From positions 372,001 through 436,000 of the forward strand of contig NZ_FQUQ01000002.1 in the NCBI RefSeq assembly GCF_900129215.1: a stretch of DNA of 64,000 nt, given 5' to 3'. A model generated the notes under the pieces. That model saw nothing but the letters and a program-made list of their open reading frames with translations. It was not told where the DNA came from and did not search any database. The stretch is from Pedobacter caeni (GTDB lineage Bacteria > Bacteroidota > Bacteroidia > Sphingobacteriales > Sphingobacteriaceae). The translations under genes and the position numbers were made by a program. Shown here piece after piece: positions 7,918 through 17,704 of the stretch. Each line of letters opens with the position of its first letter. The stretch's first letter is position 1.

Positions 7918-10009
7918 AGCAAACATATTATTGCGTGTTTATCTGTCTTTCGGACTGATTGTACTGCTTGCCGTGGCAGTATTGGTCAGACTATGCGATG
8001 TACAATTTGTAGAGGGGCATAAATGGCGTGCCATGGCCGATAGCCTCTCTACTAAGTATATCAATGTGGAAGCTGCACGTGGAAATATCTATTCATCAGA
8101 CGGAAGTCTGCTGGCAACCTCTATTCCTGAGTATGAACTGAGGATGGATTTGTTTGCCGGTGGAATCGATGATGATAAAGTGTTCTATGGAAAAGTAGAT
8201 TCTTTAGCGCTCAGGTTGTCTCAGTTCTTTAAAGATAAAACGCCTAAAGAATATTCGCGTTACCTGCGTTCGGCAAGACAGGACAGTGCCCGTTACCTGC
8301 TGATCAAACGTAAGATCGGTTATCAGGAACTGAAAACGATCAGAACATTCCCTTTGTATAACATTGGAAAATATTCAGGTGGTCTGATTGCTGTTCAACA
8401 GAACAAAAGAATCAAGCCTTTCAAATTTCTGGCTTCCAGAACAATCGGGTATAAAAACGAGAACGTTGCCAATGGGGTAGGACTGGAAGGTGCTTACGGA
8501 AACTATATCAACGGTGAAAGTGGTAAAAGATTGGTTCAAAGGATTGCAGGTGGAGTTTGGATGCCGGTAAACGATGAAGCAGAAGTTGCCCCTAAAGAAG
8601 GTGCTGACATTATCTCCACCATCGATATCAATATGCAGGATCTTGCGCAGACTGCCCTGGAAAGACAATTGATCGTAAGTGATGCAGATCATGGTACGGT
8701 GATTCTGATGGAAGTAAATACGGGTGAAGTGCGTGCGGTAGCTAATTATACCAGAGTGTCTAAAGGAGTTTACGAAGAGAAGTTTAACTATGCTATCGGT
8801 GGTAGCCAGGATCCCGGATCTACGTTTAAACTGGCTTCGTATATGGCGCTTTTAGAAGATAAAAAAGTAGATACGAATACTTTGGTAGATACCGGAGATG
8901 GTTTTTACAGAATTCCCGGACATACGATCAAAGATTCACATGGTGGGATTGGGGTAGTAACAGTGATGAAGGCTTTTGAGCAATCGGCAAATACAGCGAT
9001 TGCGAAATTGGTCAATAACCATTACAAGGACAACCCTTCGCAGTTTACGGATCATCTATATGATATCCATATGAACGAGAAATCGATCTTACAAATCCCC
9101 GGAGAAGCAAAACCAGTGATTAAAAATCCTTCCAACAGGAGCTGGAATAAAAACATGACCCTGCCACAAATGGCTTATGGTTATGAAATGCAGATTACGC
9201 CTCTTCAGATGCTGACCTTTTATAATGCAGTAGCAAATGATGGGAAATACATTGCTCCAATCTTTGTGAAAGAGATCAGGAGACTGGGAAACCCGATTGA
9301 GCAGTTTAACGCCAGGGTAATTAGCGACCGGATCTGTTCAGAGAAAACGATTAAAAAATTACAGGCCATGTTAGAGTCTGTAGTAACCAAAGGAACAGGT
9401 AAGCTAATGGGCTCTCCGTTTTACAGGGTAGCTGGAAAAACAGGAACAGCACAGGTGGCAGATGGCAATAAAGGGTATAAGGCAAAGAGAAGCTATCAGG
9501 CTTCTTTCTGTGGTTATTTCCCTGCAGATAAACCTAAATACTCGATCATGGTGGCAATCAATGGCCCTAAGAACGGATATTATGGCGCTACAGTGGCAGG
9601 TCCGGTATTTAAAGAGATTGCAGACCGCATTTACGCAAGTGATATGCAGATGTATAACAATGTAAAAGACCATTTGGTAGGGAATACGAAAAACCCGGAA
9701 GCCAAAGCTGGTCAGAGCAAAGCAGTTAAAAAGGTGTACAATGCTTTAGGAATTAAATCATTATATGCAGCAAAATCTACCTACTTCAATAGCATTGATA
9801 CCAATAATGGAGTGGTGTATGAAGAGTATAATTCGATCAAAGGGATTATGCCAAACGTAAATGGAATGGGCTTAAAAGATGCATTGTATCTTTTGGGGAA
9901 TGTAGGATTGAAAACGAAAGTGATCGGAAGTGGAAAGGTGTTTAGTCAGTCGATCCCTTCCGGAAGTAAAATAGGTAAAGGATTAGCAGTGCAATTAGAA
10001 TTAAGATAG
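7907..10009 (+). CDS. ftsI: Septal peptidoglycan transpeptidase FtsI (class B PBP) with PASTA domain
   Basis: A 700-residue class B penicillin-binding protein. A single membrane helix lies near residues 9-29, then the pedestal domain (AARGNIYSSDGSLLAT). The transpeptidase domain has Ser305 in STFK (305-308), SAN (360-362) and KTGT (511-514). The last 60-65 residues, from about GIMPNVNGMGL, form a PASTA domain, found in many Bacteroidota and Gram-positive division PBPs but absent from E. coli FtsI. It crosslinks septal peptidoglycan together with FtsW. The gene overlaps ftsL and is one base from murE. Confidence 0.95.
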   Translation: MNIRANILLRVYLSFGLIVLLAVAVLVRLCDVQFVEGHKWRAMADSLSTKYINVEAARGNIYSSDGSLLATSIPEYELRMDLFAGGIDDDKVFYGKVDSLALRLSQFFKDKTPKEYSRYLRSARQDSARYLLIKRKIGYQELKTIRTFPLYNIGKYSGGLIAVQQNKRIKPFKFLASRTIGYKNENVANGVGLEGAYGNYINGESGKRLVQRIAGGVWMPVNDEAEVAPKEGADIISTIDINMQDLAQTALERQLIVSDADHGTVILMEVNTGEVRAVANYTRVSKGVYEEKFNYAIGGSQDPGSTFKLASYMALLEDKKVDTNTLVDTGDGFYRIPGHTIKDSHGGIGVVTVMKAFEQSANTAIAKLVNNHYKDNPSQFTDHLYDIHMNEKSILQIPGEAKPVIKNPSNRSWNKNMTLPQMAYGYEMQITPLQMLTFYNAVANDGKYIAPIFVKEIRRLGNPIEQFNARVISDRICSEKTIKKLQAMLESVVTKGTGKLMGSPFYRVAGKTGTAQVADGNKGYKAKRSYQASFCGYFPADKPKYSIMVAINGPKNGYYGATVAGPVFKEIADRIYASDMQMYNNVKDHLVGNTKNPEAKAGQSKAVKKVYNALGIKSLYAAKSTYFNSIDTNNGVVYEEYNSIKGIMPNVNGMGLKDALYLLGNVGLKTKVIGSGKVFSQSIPSGSKIGKGLAVQLELR

Positions 10010-10010
10010 T

Positions 10011-11468
10011 ATGCAGTTACAAGATGTTTTATATGGAATAGCAATAACAAACCTGGTTGGTGTAACCAACAGGGAGGTGACTGCGCTTGCTTTTGATTCC
10101 CGTCAAATCATTAAGGACGCTGTATTTTTTGCAATTAAAGGAAGTTTGTCCGATGGACATAAATATATCGCAGATACCATTAATGCAGGTGCTTCAGTGG
10201 TGGTTTGCGAGCAGATCCCTGAGCTTACCCATGCAGAGGTAACTTACATTCAGGTAGAAAATACTTCTGTTGCCTTAGGGGCAATGGCAGCTAATTTTTA
10301 CCAGAACCCATCTTCAAAATTGAAGTTGATCGGGATTACAGGGACAAATGGTAAGACCACCATCGCGACAATATTATTTAAATTGTTCCGTGAGCTGGGT
10401 TTTAATGTGGGATTAATCTCCACTGTGCAGAACCACATCAATGATGCGGTGATTCCTGCAACACATACCACACCTAATCCAATTGCTTTAAATGAGCTGT
10501 TGCAGAATATGGTGGATGAAGGTTGTGAATACTGCTTTATGGAGGTAAGTTCCCATGCAGTGGTTCAGCACAGGATTGAAGGGCTGACTTTCAGAGGTGG
10601 GGTGTTCTCCAACATTACCCATGATCACCTTGACTTTCACAAAACTTTCGACAATTATATTAAAGCGAAGAAAGCATTTTTTGATGCGCTTCCGGCAAGT
10701 GCTTTTGCATTGACCAATCTGGACGATAGAAATGGGATGGTGATGTTGCAGAATACAAAAGCAACAAAACAAACTTATGCCTTGAAACAGCTGGCAGACT
10801 TTAAAGCGAAAGTAGTAGAGAACAGTTTCAATGGTTTACACCTGGATATCGACCATTCAGATGTGTTCTTTAAACTGGTAGGTTCTTTCAATGCGTATAA
10901 CCTGCTGGCAGTTTATGGAACAGCAGTATTGCTGGATCAGGATAAACTGACGGTATTGACAGCCTTGAGCAACCTGACAGGTGCGGAAGGAAGATTTGAT
11001 TACATCACCTCCAGTCAGAATATCATTGGGATAGTGGATTATGCGCATACGCCTGATGCAGTTCAGAATGTGTTGAGTACGATTCATGACATCAGAAAAG
11101 GAACGGAACAAGTGATTACCATCATCGGTTGTGGTGGTGACAGAGATAAAACAAAACGCCCGGTAATGGCACAAGTGGCCTGCGACTGGAGTGATAAGGT
11201 GATCCTGACTTCGGATAATCCGAGATCAGAGAACCCACAAACGATTGTAGAGGAAATGGAAAAGGGCGTGTCGCCAACAAACAAACGTAAGACGTTGAGT
11301 ATAGTGGATAGAAGAGAGGCGATAAAAACGGCTTGCCATTTAGCAAGACCAGGAGATATCATCCTGCTTGCCGGTAAAGGGCATGAGAAGTATCAGGAGA
11401 TCAATGGAGTGAGGTATCATTTTGATGATAAGGAAATATTAACGGAACAATTAAACTTAATCAGCTAA
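10011..11468 (+). CDS. murE: UDP-MurNAc-L-Ala-D-Glu--meso-diaminopimelate ligase MurE
   Basis: A 485-residue cytoplasmic Mur ligase that adds the third amino acid of the stem peptide. The ATP-binding loop is GTNGKTT at residues 111-117. The specificity motif DNPR at 402-405 is the signature of enzymes that add meso-diaminopimelate rather than lysine, as expected for a Gram-negative wall. [11 protein letters not shown] is in the C-terminal domain. dapA, an upstream enzyme of DAP synthesis, is also in the window. The TAA stop shares its last base with the mraY ATG. Confidence 0.96.
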   Translation: MQLQDVLYGIAITNLVGVTNREVTALAFDSRQIIKDAVFFAIKGSLSDGHKYIADTINAGASVVVCEQIPELTHAEVTYIQVENTSVALGAMAANFYQNPSSKLKLIGITGTNGKTTIATILFKLFRELGFNVGLISTVQNHINDAVIPATHTTPNPIALNELLQNMVDEGCEYCFMEVSSHAVVQHRIEGLTFRGGVFSNITHDHLDFHKTFDNYIKAKKAFFDALPASAFALTNLDDRNGMVMLQNTKATKQTYALKQLADFKAKVVENSFNGLHLDIDHSDVFFKLVGSFNAYNLLAVYGTAVLLDQDKLTVLTALSNLTGAEGRFDYITSSQNIIGIVDYAHTPDAVQNVLSTIHDIRKGTEQVITIIGCGGDRDKTKRPVMAQVACDWSDKVILTSDNPRSENPQTIVEEMEKGVSPTNKRKTLSIVDRREAIKTACHLARPGDIILLAGKGHEKYQEINGVRYHFDDKEILTEQLNLIS

Positions 11469-12715
11469 TGTTGTACTATCTGTATGAATATCTAAATCAG
11501 CATTACGATTTCCCGGGATTGAGGTTGTTTCAATACATCACTTTCCGGACTTCATTAGCAGTGATTATTTCCCTGATCATTACCACGGTGTATGGCCGTA
11601 GAATTATTGATTACCTGCAAAAAATGCAGGTGGGTGAAACGGTAAGGAACCTGGGTCTGGAAGGACAAATGCAAAAGCAGGGAACACCAACAATGGGTGG
11701 AATCATGATCCTGTTGGGGATTCTGGTGCCTACACTGTTGCTGGCCAACCTTTCGAATATTTATGTAATCCTGATGATCATTACCACCATATGGATGGGG
11801 ATCATCGGTTTCGTGGATGATTATATCAAGGTCTTCAAGAAAAATAAAGAAGGTTTAGCCGGAAGGTTTAAAATTGTAGGGCAGGTTGGTCTGGCTTTAA
11901 TCATTGGATGGACGATGTATTTCAACCCGAACATTGTGGTGAGACAAACGGTAGATGAGTCGGGAATATCGAAAACTACTGCGCCAATGGTGTTGAGACA
12001 AAAAGGAGAAAGCTTTTACTATACGCAGGATGTGAAATCTACCCTGACGAATGTGCCTTTCTATAAAAACAATGAGTTTGATTATGCTAAAGTCCTGAAA
12101 TTCCTGGGCGATGGCTATGAGAAATATGCGGTATTTGTATTCCTGTTGTTTGTGGTGATTATCGTAACCGCAGTCTCCAATGGAGCAAATATTACAGATG
12201 GGATAGATGGCCTGGCAACGGGGACCTCGGCCATTATCGGACTTACACTGGGCTTACTGGCTTATGTATCGGGTAATACCGTGATCGCCGATTACCTGAA
12301 CATCATGTATATCCCCAATTCGGGAGAGCTGATGATTTTTGCGGGTGCCTTTGTGGGTGCTTGTGTGGGCTTCTTATGGTACAATTCCTACCCTGCACAG
12401 GTGTTTATGGGAGATACCGGAAGTCTTGCCATCGGAGGGATCATTGCTGCGTTTGCGATCATGATCCGTAAAGAGTTGTTGATCCCGGTTTTATGTGGTG
12501 TATTCCTGATAGAAAACCTATCGGTAATTATCCAGGTGAGCTATTTTAAATATACTAAAAAACGTTTTGGAGAAGGCAGAAGGGTATTCCTGATGTCGCC
12601 TTTACACCACCACTATCAGAAAAAAGGATACCATGAAGCTAAGATCGTTACCCGTTTCTGGATCATTGGAATCCTATTGGCAATTATTACCATCATCACT
12701 TTAAAACTACGATAA
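11468..12715 (+). CDS. mraY: Phospho-N-acetylmuramoyl-pentapeptide-transferase MraY
   Basis: A 415-residue polytopic membrane enzyme forming lipid I from UDP-MurNAc-pentapeptide and undecaprenyl phosphate. Key motifs are GTPTMGG, the Mg2+ pair Asp117-Asp118 in [31 protein letters not shown], and the histidine-rich [12 protein letters not shown] near the end. At 415 residues it is longer than the roughly 360 of E. coli. The extra length lies mainly between the helices around residues 160-220, as in other Bacteroidota MraY. No murF lies between murE and mraY, unlike E. coli. One-base overlaps join it to both neighbours. Confidence 0.96.
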   Translation: MLYYLYEYLNQHYDFPGLRLFQYITFRTSLAVIISLIITTVYGRRIIDYLQKMQVGETVRNLGLEGQMQKQGTPTMGGIMILLGILVPTLLLANLSNIYVILMIITTIWMGIIGFVDDYIKVFKKNKEGLAGRFKIVGQVGLALIIGWTMYFNPNIVVRQTVDESGISKTTAPMVLRQKGESFYYTQDVKSTLTNVPFYKNNEFDYAKVLKFLGDGYEKYAVFVFLLFVVIIVTAVSNGANITDGIDGLATGTSAIIGLTLGLLAYVSGNTVIADYLNIMYIPNSGELMIFAGAFVGACVGFLWYNSYPAQVFMGDTGSLAIGGIIAAFAIMIRKELLIPVLCGVFLIENLSVIIQVSYFKYTKKRFGEGRRVFLMSPLHHHYQKKGYHEAKIVTRFWIIGILLAIITIITLKLR

Positions 12716-14058
12716 TGGAGAATAAGAGGATAGTTGTTTTAGGTGCCGGAGAAAGCGGTGTAGGTGCAGCAATGCTGGCACAGAAACATGGTTTTGATGT
12801 GTTTGTGTCTGATTTTGGTGCCATTGCCCCTCAATATAAGGAGCGTTTGGAAGAGCTGAATATCGCTTTTGAAGAGAAACAACATACCACAGAAGAGATT
12901 CTGAATGCGCTGGAAGTGATCAAGAGCCCGGGAATTCCCGATAAGGCCCCGATCATTGTGGCACTGAAAAAGAAACAGGTTCCCGTGATCTCTGAAATTG
13001 AGTTTGCAAAGAGATATACCAATGCCAAAACGATCTGCATTACGGGATCTAATGGTAAGACAACAACAAGTATGCTGACTTACCACATTCTGAAGAAAGC
13101 AGGTTTGAATGTGGGATTGGCAGGGAATATCGGAAATAGCTTTGCTGCTTTAGTGGCTACGGCTGATTTTGACTGGTATGTATTGGAGATCTCGAGCTTT
13201 ATGCTGGATGATATGTACGATTTCAGAGCAGATATTGCTGTTTTGTTGAACATCACCCCGGATCATCTGGACCGGTACGATTATAAATTAGGGAACTATG
13301 CAGCATCGAAAATGCGCATCGCCCAAAACCAGGGTAGTAATGACACTTTCATCTATTGTGCCGATGATGAAGAGACGATAAAGGCAATGAAACATATCAG
13401 GTTTAATTCAAAAATGTACCCCTTTTCTATTCGAAAGCAAATCGAAGAAGGAGCATACCTGGAAAGTAACAACATGCATATCAATATAAACCATAAAGAC
13501 CCATTAACCATGTCCATCATAGAACTAGCGTTACAAGGCAAGCATAATATTTATAACTCTATGGCTTCGGGCATAGTGGCAAAAGTATTAGAGATCAGAA
13601 ATGCTACCATTCGTGAAAGCATGGGGGACTTCAGGAATATCGAGCACAGACTGGAGCATGTGGCCAGAATCTCTGGTGTAGAATACATCAATGATTCTAA
13701 AGCTACCAATGTAAACTCTACCTGGTATGCCCTGGAAAGCGTAAATACAGATGTGATCCTGATCATGGGTGGGGTAGATAAAGGAAATGATTACGACATG
13801 CTGAAAGACCTGGTTCGTCAGAAGGTCAGGGCTATTGTATGTTTGGGAAAAGACAATAAGAGAATTCACGAAGCTTTTGAAGATGATGTGGAGGTGATTG
13901 TAAATACGTTTTCTGCAAATGAAGCCGTACAGGTGGCTTACCACCTGGCTAAAAAAGGAAATACCGTATTGTTATCACCTGCCTGTGCCAGTTTTGACTT
14001 GTTTAAGAATTATGAAGACCGTGGGAATCAATTTAAGATGGCGGTGAAAGAATTATAG
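12715..14058 (+). CDS. murD: UDP-N-acetylmuramoyl-L-alanine--D-glutamate ligase MurD
   Basis: A 447-residue cytoplasmic Mur ligase adding D-glutamate to UDP-MurNAc-L-Ala. The N-terminal UDP-binding Rossmann fold begins VVLGAGESGVGAA, the ATP loop is GSNGKTT at 111-117, and the central domain contains NITPDHLDRY and the IEHRLE/NDSKATN segments. LLSPACASFDLFKNYEDRGNQF, split over the last 40 residues, is the typical C-terminal signature. It starts on the last base of mraY and ends three bases before ftsW. Confidence 0.95.
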   Translation: MENKRIVVLGAGESGVGAAMLAQKHGFDVFVSDFGAIAPQYKERLEELNIAFEEKQHTTEEILNALEVIKSPGIPDKAPIIVALKKKQVPVISEIEFAKRYTNAKTICITGSNGKTTTSMLTYHILKKAGLNVGLAGNIGNSFAALVATADFDWYVLEISSFMLDDMYDFRADIAVLLNITPDHLDRYDYKLGNYAASKMRIAQNQGSNDTFIYCADDEETIKAMKHIRFNSKMYPFSIRKQIEEGAYLESNNMHININHKDPLTMSIIELALQGKHNIYNSMASGIVAKVLEIRNATIRESMGDFRNIEHRLEHVARISGVEYINDSKATNVNSTWYALESVNTDVILIMGGVDKGNDYDMLKDLVRQKVRAIVCLGKDNKRIHEAFEDDVEVIVNTFSANEAVQVAYHLAKKGNTVLLSPACASFDLFKNYEDRGNQFKMAVKEL

Positions 14059-14061
14059 ATT

Positions 14062-15228
14062 ATGATCGCAATAAATAAGATTTTAGACAAAACAAAAGGA
14101 GATCGCTGGATATGGCTGATCATTATCCTTTTGTCTCTGATCTCTATACTTACCGTGTATAGTGCGACGGGAACCTATGCTTATAAAGTGGGTAAAACAG
14201 TAGAGAAAGTTTTATTGACCAAGCACCTGATCTTTGTGATTATAGGGGTAGGGATGATCTATGTCGCGCATTTATTGGATTACAAATATTACGCAGGGAT
14301 TTCGAAAATCCTGATGATCATCACGATCCCATTGCTGTTTTATACGGCAATATTCGGGGCGAGCATCAATGAGGCTTCCCGTTGGGTGAAAATTCCTGTA
14401 ATCGGACTGACTTTCCAGACTTCCGATTTGGCAAAACTGGCCCTGATTACCTTCCTGGCAAGAATGCTGACGAAGAAGCAGGAAAACATTAAGGATGTAA
14501 AAGAAGCCTTTATTCCAATTATGGGATCGGTATGTGTGGTTTTTGCTTTGATTGCATGGGCGAACTTATCTACTGCGATCATGCTGTTTGGGGTAAGCAT
14601 ACTCTTGCTCATCATTGGCAGGATCAGCATCAAGCAGATCTCCATTGTATGTGCAGGCGGGGCAGTATTGCTGTTACTCATTGTATTTTTAGGGCCGAGG
14701 TCCGGAACTTATAAATCGAGGGTAAACGCATTCCTGCATCCGGAGAAGCAGAACTCAGATAAAACGTATCAGGCAGATCAATCAAAAATAGCCCTGGCAA
14801 CAGGTGGGGTATTTGGAAAAGGACCGGGGAACAGTACGCAAAGGAATTTCTTACCCCATCCATATTCGGATTTTATCTTCGCAATTATTGTGGAGGAATA
14901 CGGTTTGTTAGGAGCATTGACGGTGATTGTTTTGTACCTCGTCCTGCTCTACCGATGTGTCCGGATTGTAACCCAAAGTCCTAAGGCCTTTGGGGCTTTG
15001 CTGGCTGCGGGCCTTAGTTTTAGTCTGACGATCCAGGCTTTTGCTAACATGGCCGTAGCAGTAGGATTGGGTCCGGTAACAGGGGTTCCGCTGCCATTGG
15101 TGAGCATGGGAGGAACGTCAATGATTTTTACCAGTATCGCTTTCGGGATTATCCTGAGTGTGAGCAGGGATGTAGAAGAAAAAGGTAGTAAAAAAGTAGT
15201 TGTAGGTGAAATACCTGCAATGGCATAA
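14062..15228 (+). CDS. ftsW: Septal peptidoglycan glycosyltransferase FtsW (SEDS family)
   Basis: A 388-residue SEDS-family membrane protein with about ten helices. It polymerises lipid II into septal glycan strands with FtsI as partner. The signature NEASRWVKIP followed by QTSDLAKLA is present. Asp270 in PHPYSDFIFAI corresponds to the conserved catalytic aspartate of the large extracellular loop in SEDS enzymes. GLGPVTGVPLPLVSMGG is the conserved C-terminal stretch. Its place between murD and murG makes FtsW rather than RodA the right assignment. Confidence 0.94.
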   Translation: MIAINKILDKTKGDRWIWLIIILLSLISILTVYSATGTYAYKVGKTVEKVLLTKHLIFVIIGVGMIYVAHLLDYKYYAGISKILMIITIPLLFYTAIFGASINEASRWVKIPVIGLTFQTSDLAKLALITFLARMLTKKQENIKDVKEAFIPIMGSVCVVFALIAWANLSTAIMLFGVSILLLIIGRISIKQISIVCAGGAVLLLLIVFLGPRSGTYKSRVNAFLHPEKQNSDKTYQADQSKIALATGGVFGKGPGNSTQRNFLPHPYSDFIFAIIVEEYGLLGALTVIVLYLVLLYRCVRIVTQSPKAFGALLAAGLSFSLTIQAFANMAVAVGLGPVTGVPLPLVSMGGTSMIFTSIAFGIILSVSRDVEEKGSKKVVVGEIPAMA

Positions 15229-15234
15229 TATAAG

Positions 15235-16368
15235 ATGAAGAGAGCAACGAGAATAATTATTTCAGGTGGTGGTACCGGCGGACATATCTTTCCGGCGATA
15301 TCAATAGCGAATGCCTTAAAACGCATGGAGCCGGGCTGCGAAATTTTATTTGTCGGCGCTACCGGCAGAATGGAAATGGAAAAAGTTCCTGCTGCCGGAT
15401 ATAAGATCATAGGTTTAAATATCAGCGGTATACAAAGAGGCTCTATTGCGAAAAATTTAAGTTTGCCATTTAAATTGCTTGGAAGCATGCGCAAGGCCTT
15501 GCAGTTAATTGCTGATTTTAAACCGGATGTAGTGGTTGGTGTGGGTGGCTATGCTTCCGGACCAATCCTGTTTGCTGCATCATTGAAAAATGTACCCTAC
15601 CTGATTCAGGAGCAAAACTCCTATGCGGGGATCACCAACAAATGGCTGGGTAAAAAAGCCGCTAAAATTTGTGTGGCTTTTGACGATATGGATCAGTTTT
15701 TCCCAACAGGTAATATCCTTAAAACAGGGAATCCGGTGAGGAAAGATGTGGTGGATATCGCACAAAAACACCATGCAGGTGCAGAATTACTGAAGCTGGA
15801 TCCTTTAAAGAAAACCATCCTGGTAACAGGGGGTAGCCTGGGTGCAGGAACATTGAATAAAAGCATTGAAAAACACCTGCAGGAATTGATTGATGCTGAT
15901 GTACAGGTCATCTGGCAAACGGGTAAGTTTTATTATAAAGGGATCGTGGAACGGGTAGGGCTGGATTTCCATCCGAACATCAGGATCCTGGAATTCCTGA
16001 ATAAAATGGACATGGCCTATGCTGCTGCAGACCTGATCATTTCAAGGGCAGGAGCGGGTACAATTGCAGAGCTTTGCCTGATTAAAAAACCGGTGATCCT
16101 GGTGCCTTCACCAAATGTGGCAGAAGATCACCAGACAAAAAATGCAATGGCGCTGGTAAAACATAATGCTGCATTGTTAATCGCCGACCGCTCTGCGGAG
16201 GATACGCTGGTAAAAGAGGCTTTGAGTTTATTGAATGATAAGGAACGCAGTAAAATGTTTTCCGAAAATATAGGGAAGATGGCTCTGCCTGATTCCGATA
16301 ACATAATTGCAGAAGAAGTAATGATTTTAGCGAGGAAAGGAGGTCATGATGGAGTTAGAAACAATTAA
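15235..16368 (+). CDS. murG: UDP-GlcNAc:lipid I N-acetylglucosaminyltransferase MurG
   Basis: A 377-residue GT-B fold, membrane-associated enzyme that turns lipid I into lipid II. The N-terminal glycine-rich loop GGGTGGHIFPA (11-21) and GVGGYASGP form the acceptor domain. VTGGSLGAGTLN starts the C-terminal nucleotide-sugar domain, which includes ISRAGAGTIAELCLIKKP, the UDP-GlcNAc site. It overlaps murC by 23 bases. Lipid II made here feeds FtsW and FtsI encoded next door. Confidence 0.95.
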   Translation: MKRATRIIISGGGTGGHIFPAISIANALKRMEPGCEILFVGATGRMEMEKVPAAGYKIIGLNISGIQRGSIAKNLSLPFKLLGSMRKALQLIADFKPDVVVGVGGYASGPILFAASLKNVPYLIQEQNSYAGITNKWLGKKAAKICVAFDDMDQFFPTGNILKTGNPVRKDVVDIAQKHHAGAELLKLDPLKKTILVTGGSLGAGTLNKSIEKHLQELIDADVQVIWQTGKFYYKGIVERVGLDFHPNIRILEFLNKMDMAYAAADLIISRAGAGTIAELCLIKKPVILVPSPNVAEDHQTKNAMALVKHNAALLIADRSAEDTLVKEALSLLNDKERSKMFSENIGKMALPDSDNIIAEEVMILARKGGHDGVRNN

Positions 16369-17704
16369 GCGGGTTTATTTCGTAGGAATTGGTGGGATAG
16401 GAATGAGTGCCCTTGCGCGTTACTTCAAAAACCGCGGTTGTGTGGTATGTGGTTATGACAAGACAAGAACGAATCTGACGATTGCCCTGGAGGGAGAAGG
16501 AATTCCGGTTTCTTATGTGGATGAGCTGACTGAATTGCCTGCTGATTTTGCCAGACCTGATGTGGATACACTGATCGTGTATACGCCTGCGATTCCAAAA
16601 AACAGCATTTTGCTGAACCATTTCAGGGAGAGTGCCTTTGTATTGAAAAAGCGTTCTGAAGTGTTGGGAATCATTAGTAAAGGTCAGTTCTGTATCGCCG
16701 TTGCGGGAACACATGGAAAGACGACCACCTCTTCCATCATTGCGCATGTATTGACGGATACGGGTTTTGGCTGTACTGCCTTTTTAGGAGGTATAGCAAC
16801 TAATTATAACAGTAACTTTTTACTGGGTGATAACCATGTGGTTGTGGTGGAAGCAGATGAGTATGACCGGTCATTTCTGACCTTACATCCTGATCTTTCT
16901 GTGATTACTTCAATGGATGCAGATCACCTGGATATCTACGGTGATGCGGGGCAGCTGGAAGAGTCATTCCGATTGTTTGCCGGACAATTGAAACCGGAAG
17001 GAACCTTGTTTGTGAAAGCCGGATTGCCTTTGAAGGAAGGAATCACTTATAGTGCAGGTGCAGCTTCTTCGATCAAAGGGCAGAACATCCGTGTGGAAGG
17101 TTCGAAGTTTGTCTTTGATTATGCAGATGGAGATACACTGATAAAGGATTTTCAGCTGATGCTGCCTGGCAAACATAATGTAGAAAATGCAGTTGCTGCC
17201 ATTGCAGTGGCCTTAAAGCTGGGCATTGATGCGGACAAAATAAAGGTCGCTATTGCCAATTTTAAAGGAGTAAAAAGAAGGTTTGAATATATTGTTAACG
17301 GAGATGGTCATATTTATATTGACGATTATGCCCATCATCCGGAAGAATTAAGGGCTTGTTTTGACGCAGTCAGACAACTGTATCCGGAGAAGAAGTTAAC
17401 GGTGATTTTCCAGCCACACCTGTTTAGCAGGACCCGTGATTTTGCAGACGATTTTGCCAAGGTACTCAGCACGGTGGACGAACTGGTTTTACTGGAAATC
17501 TATCCAGCAAGAGAATTGCCATTGGAAGGAATTGATGCTGCTTTTTTATTGAACAAAATCAGCCTTAAAAATAAAGAGATCATTGCGAAAGGCCTGGTGC
17601 CGGAGCACATTAAAAATAAGAACCCTGAATTGCTGTTGACAGTGGGTGCAGGGGATATAGATACGTTAATACAACCACTTAAAGCTAATTTCACTAATGT
17701 TTAA
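16346..17704 (+). CDS. murC: UDP-N-acetylmuramate--L-alanine ligase MurC
   Basis: A 452-residue cytoplasmic Mur ligase that adds the first residue, L-alanine, to UDP-MurNAc. The N-terminal fold has VYFVGIGGIGMSALA, the ATP loop is GTHGKTT at 121-127, and VVEADEYDRSF, HHPEELRAC and FQPHLFSRT follow. The start codon lies inside murG (ATGATG at 16346; either may be used) with the AGGAGG-like AAAGGAGG just upstream. It overlaps ftsQ by 8 bases. murB, often next to murC, is not in the cluster. Confidence 0.95.
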   Translation: MMELETIKRVYFVGIGGIGMSALARYFKNRGCVVCGYDKTRTNLTIALEGEGIPVSYVDELTELPADFARPDVDTLIVYTPAIPKNSILLNHFRESAFVLKKRSEVLGIISKGQFCIAVAGTHGKTTTSSIIAHVLTDTGFGCTAFLGGIATNYNSNFLLGDNHVVVVEADEYDRSFLTLHPDLSVITSMDADHLDIYGDAGQLEESFRLFAGQLKPEGTLFVKAGLPLKEGITYSAGAASSIKGQNIRVEGSKFVFDYADGDTLIKDFQLMLPGKHNVENAVAAIAVALKLGIDADKIKVAIANFKGVKRRFEYIVNGDGHIYIDDYAHHPEELRACFDAVRQLYPEKKLTVIFQPHLFSRTRDFADDFAKVLSTVDELVLLEIYPARELPLEGIDAAFLLNKISLKNKEIIAKGLVPEHIKNKNPELLLTVGAGDIDTLIQPLKANFTNV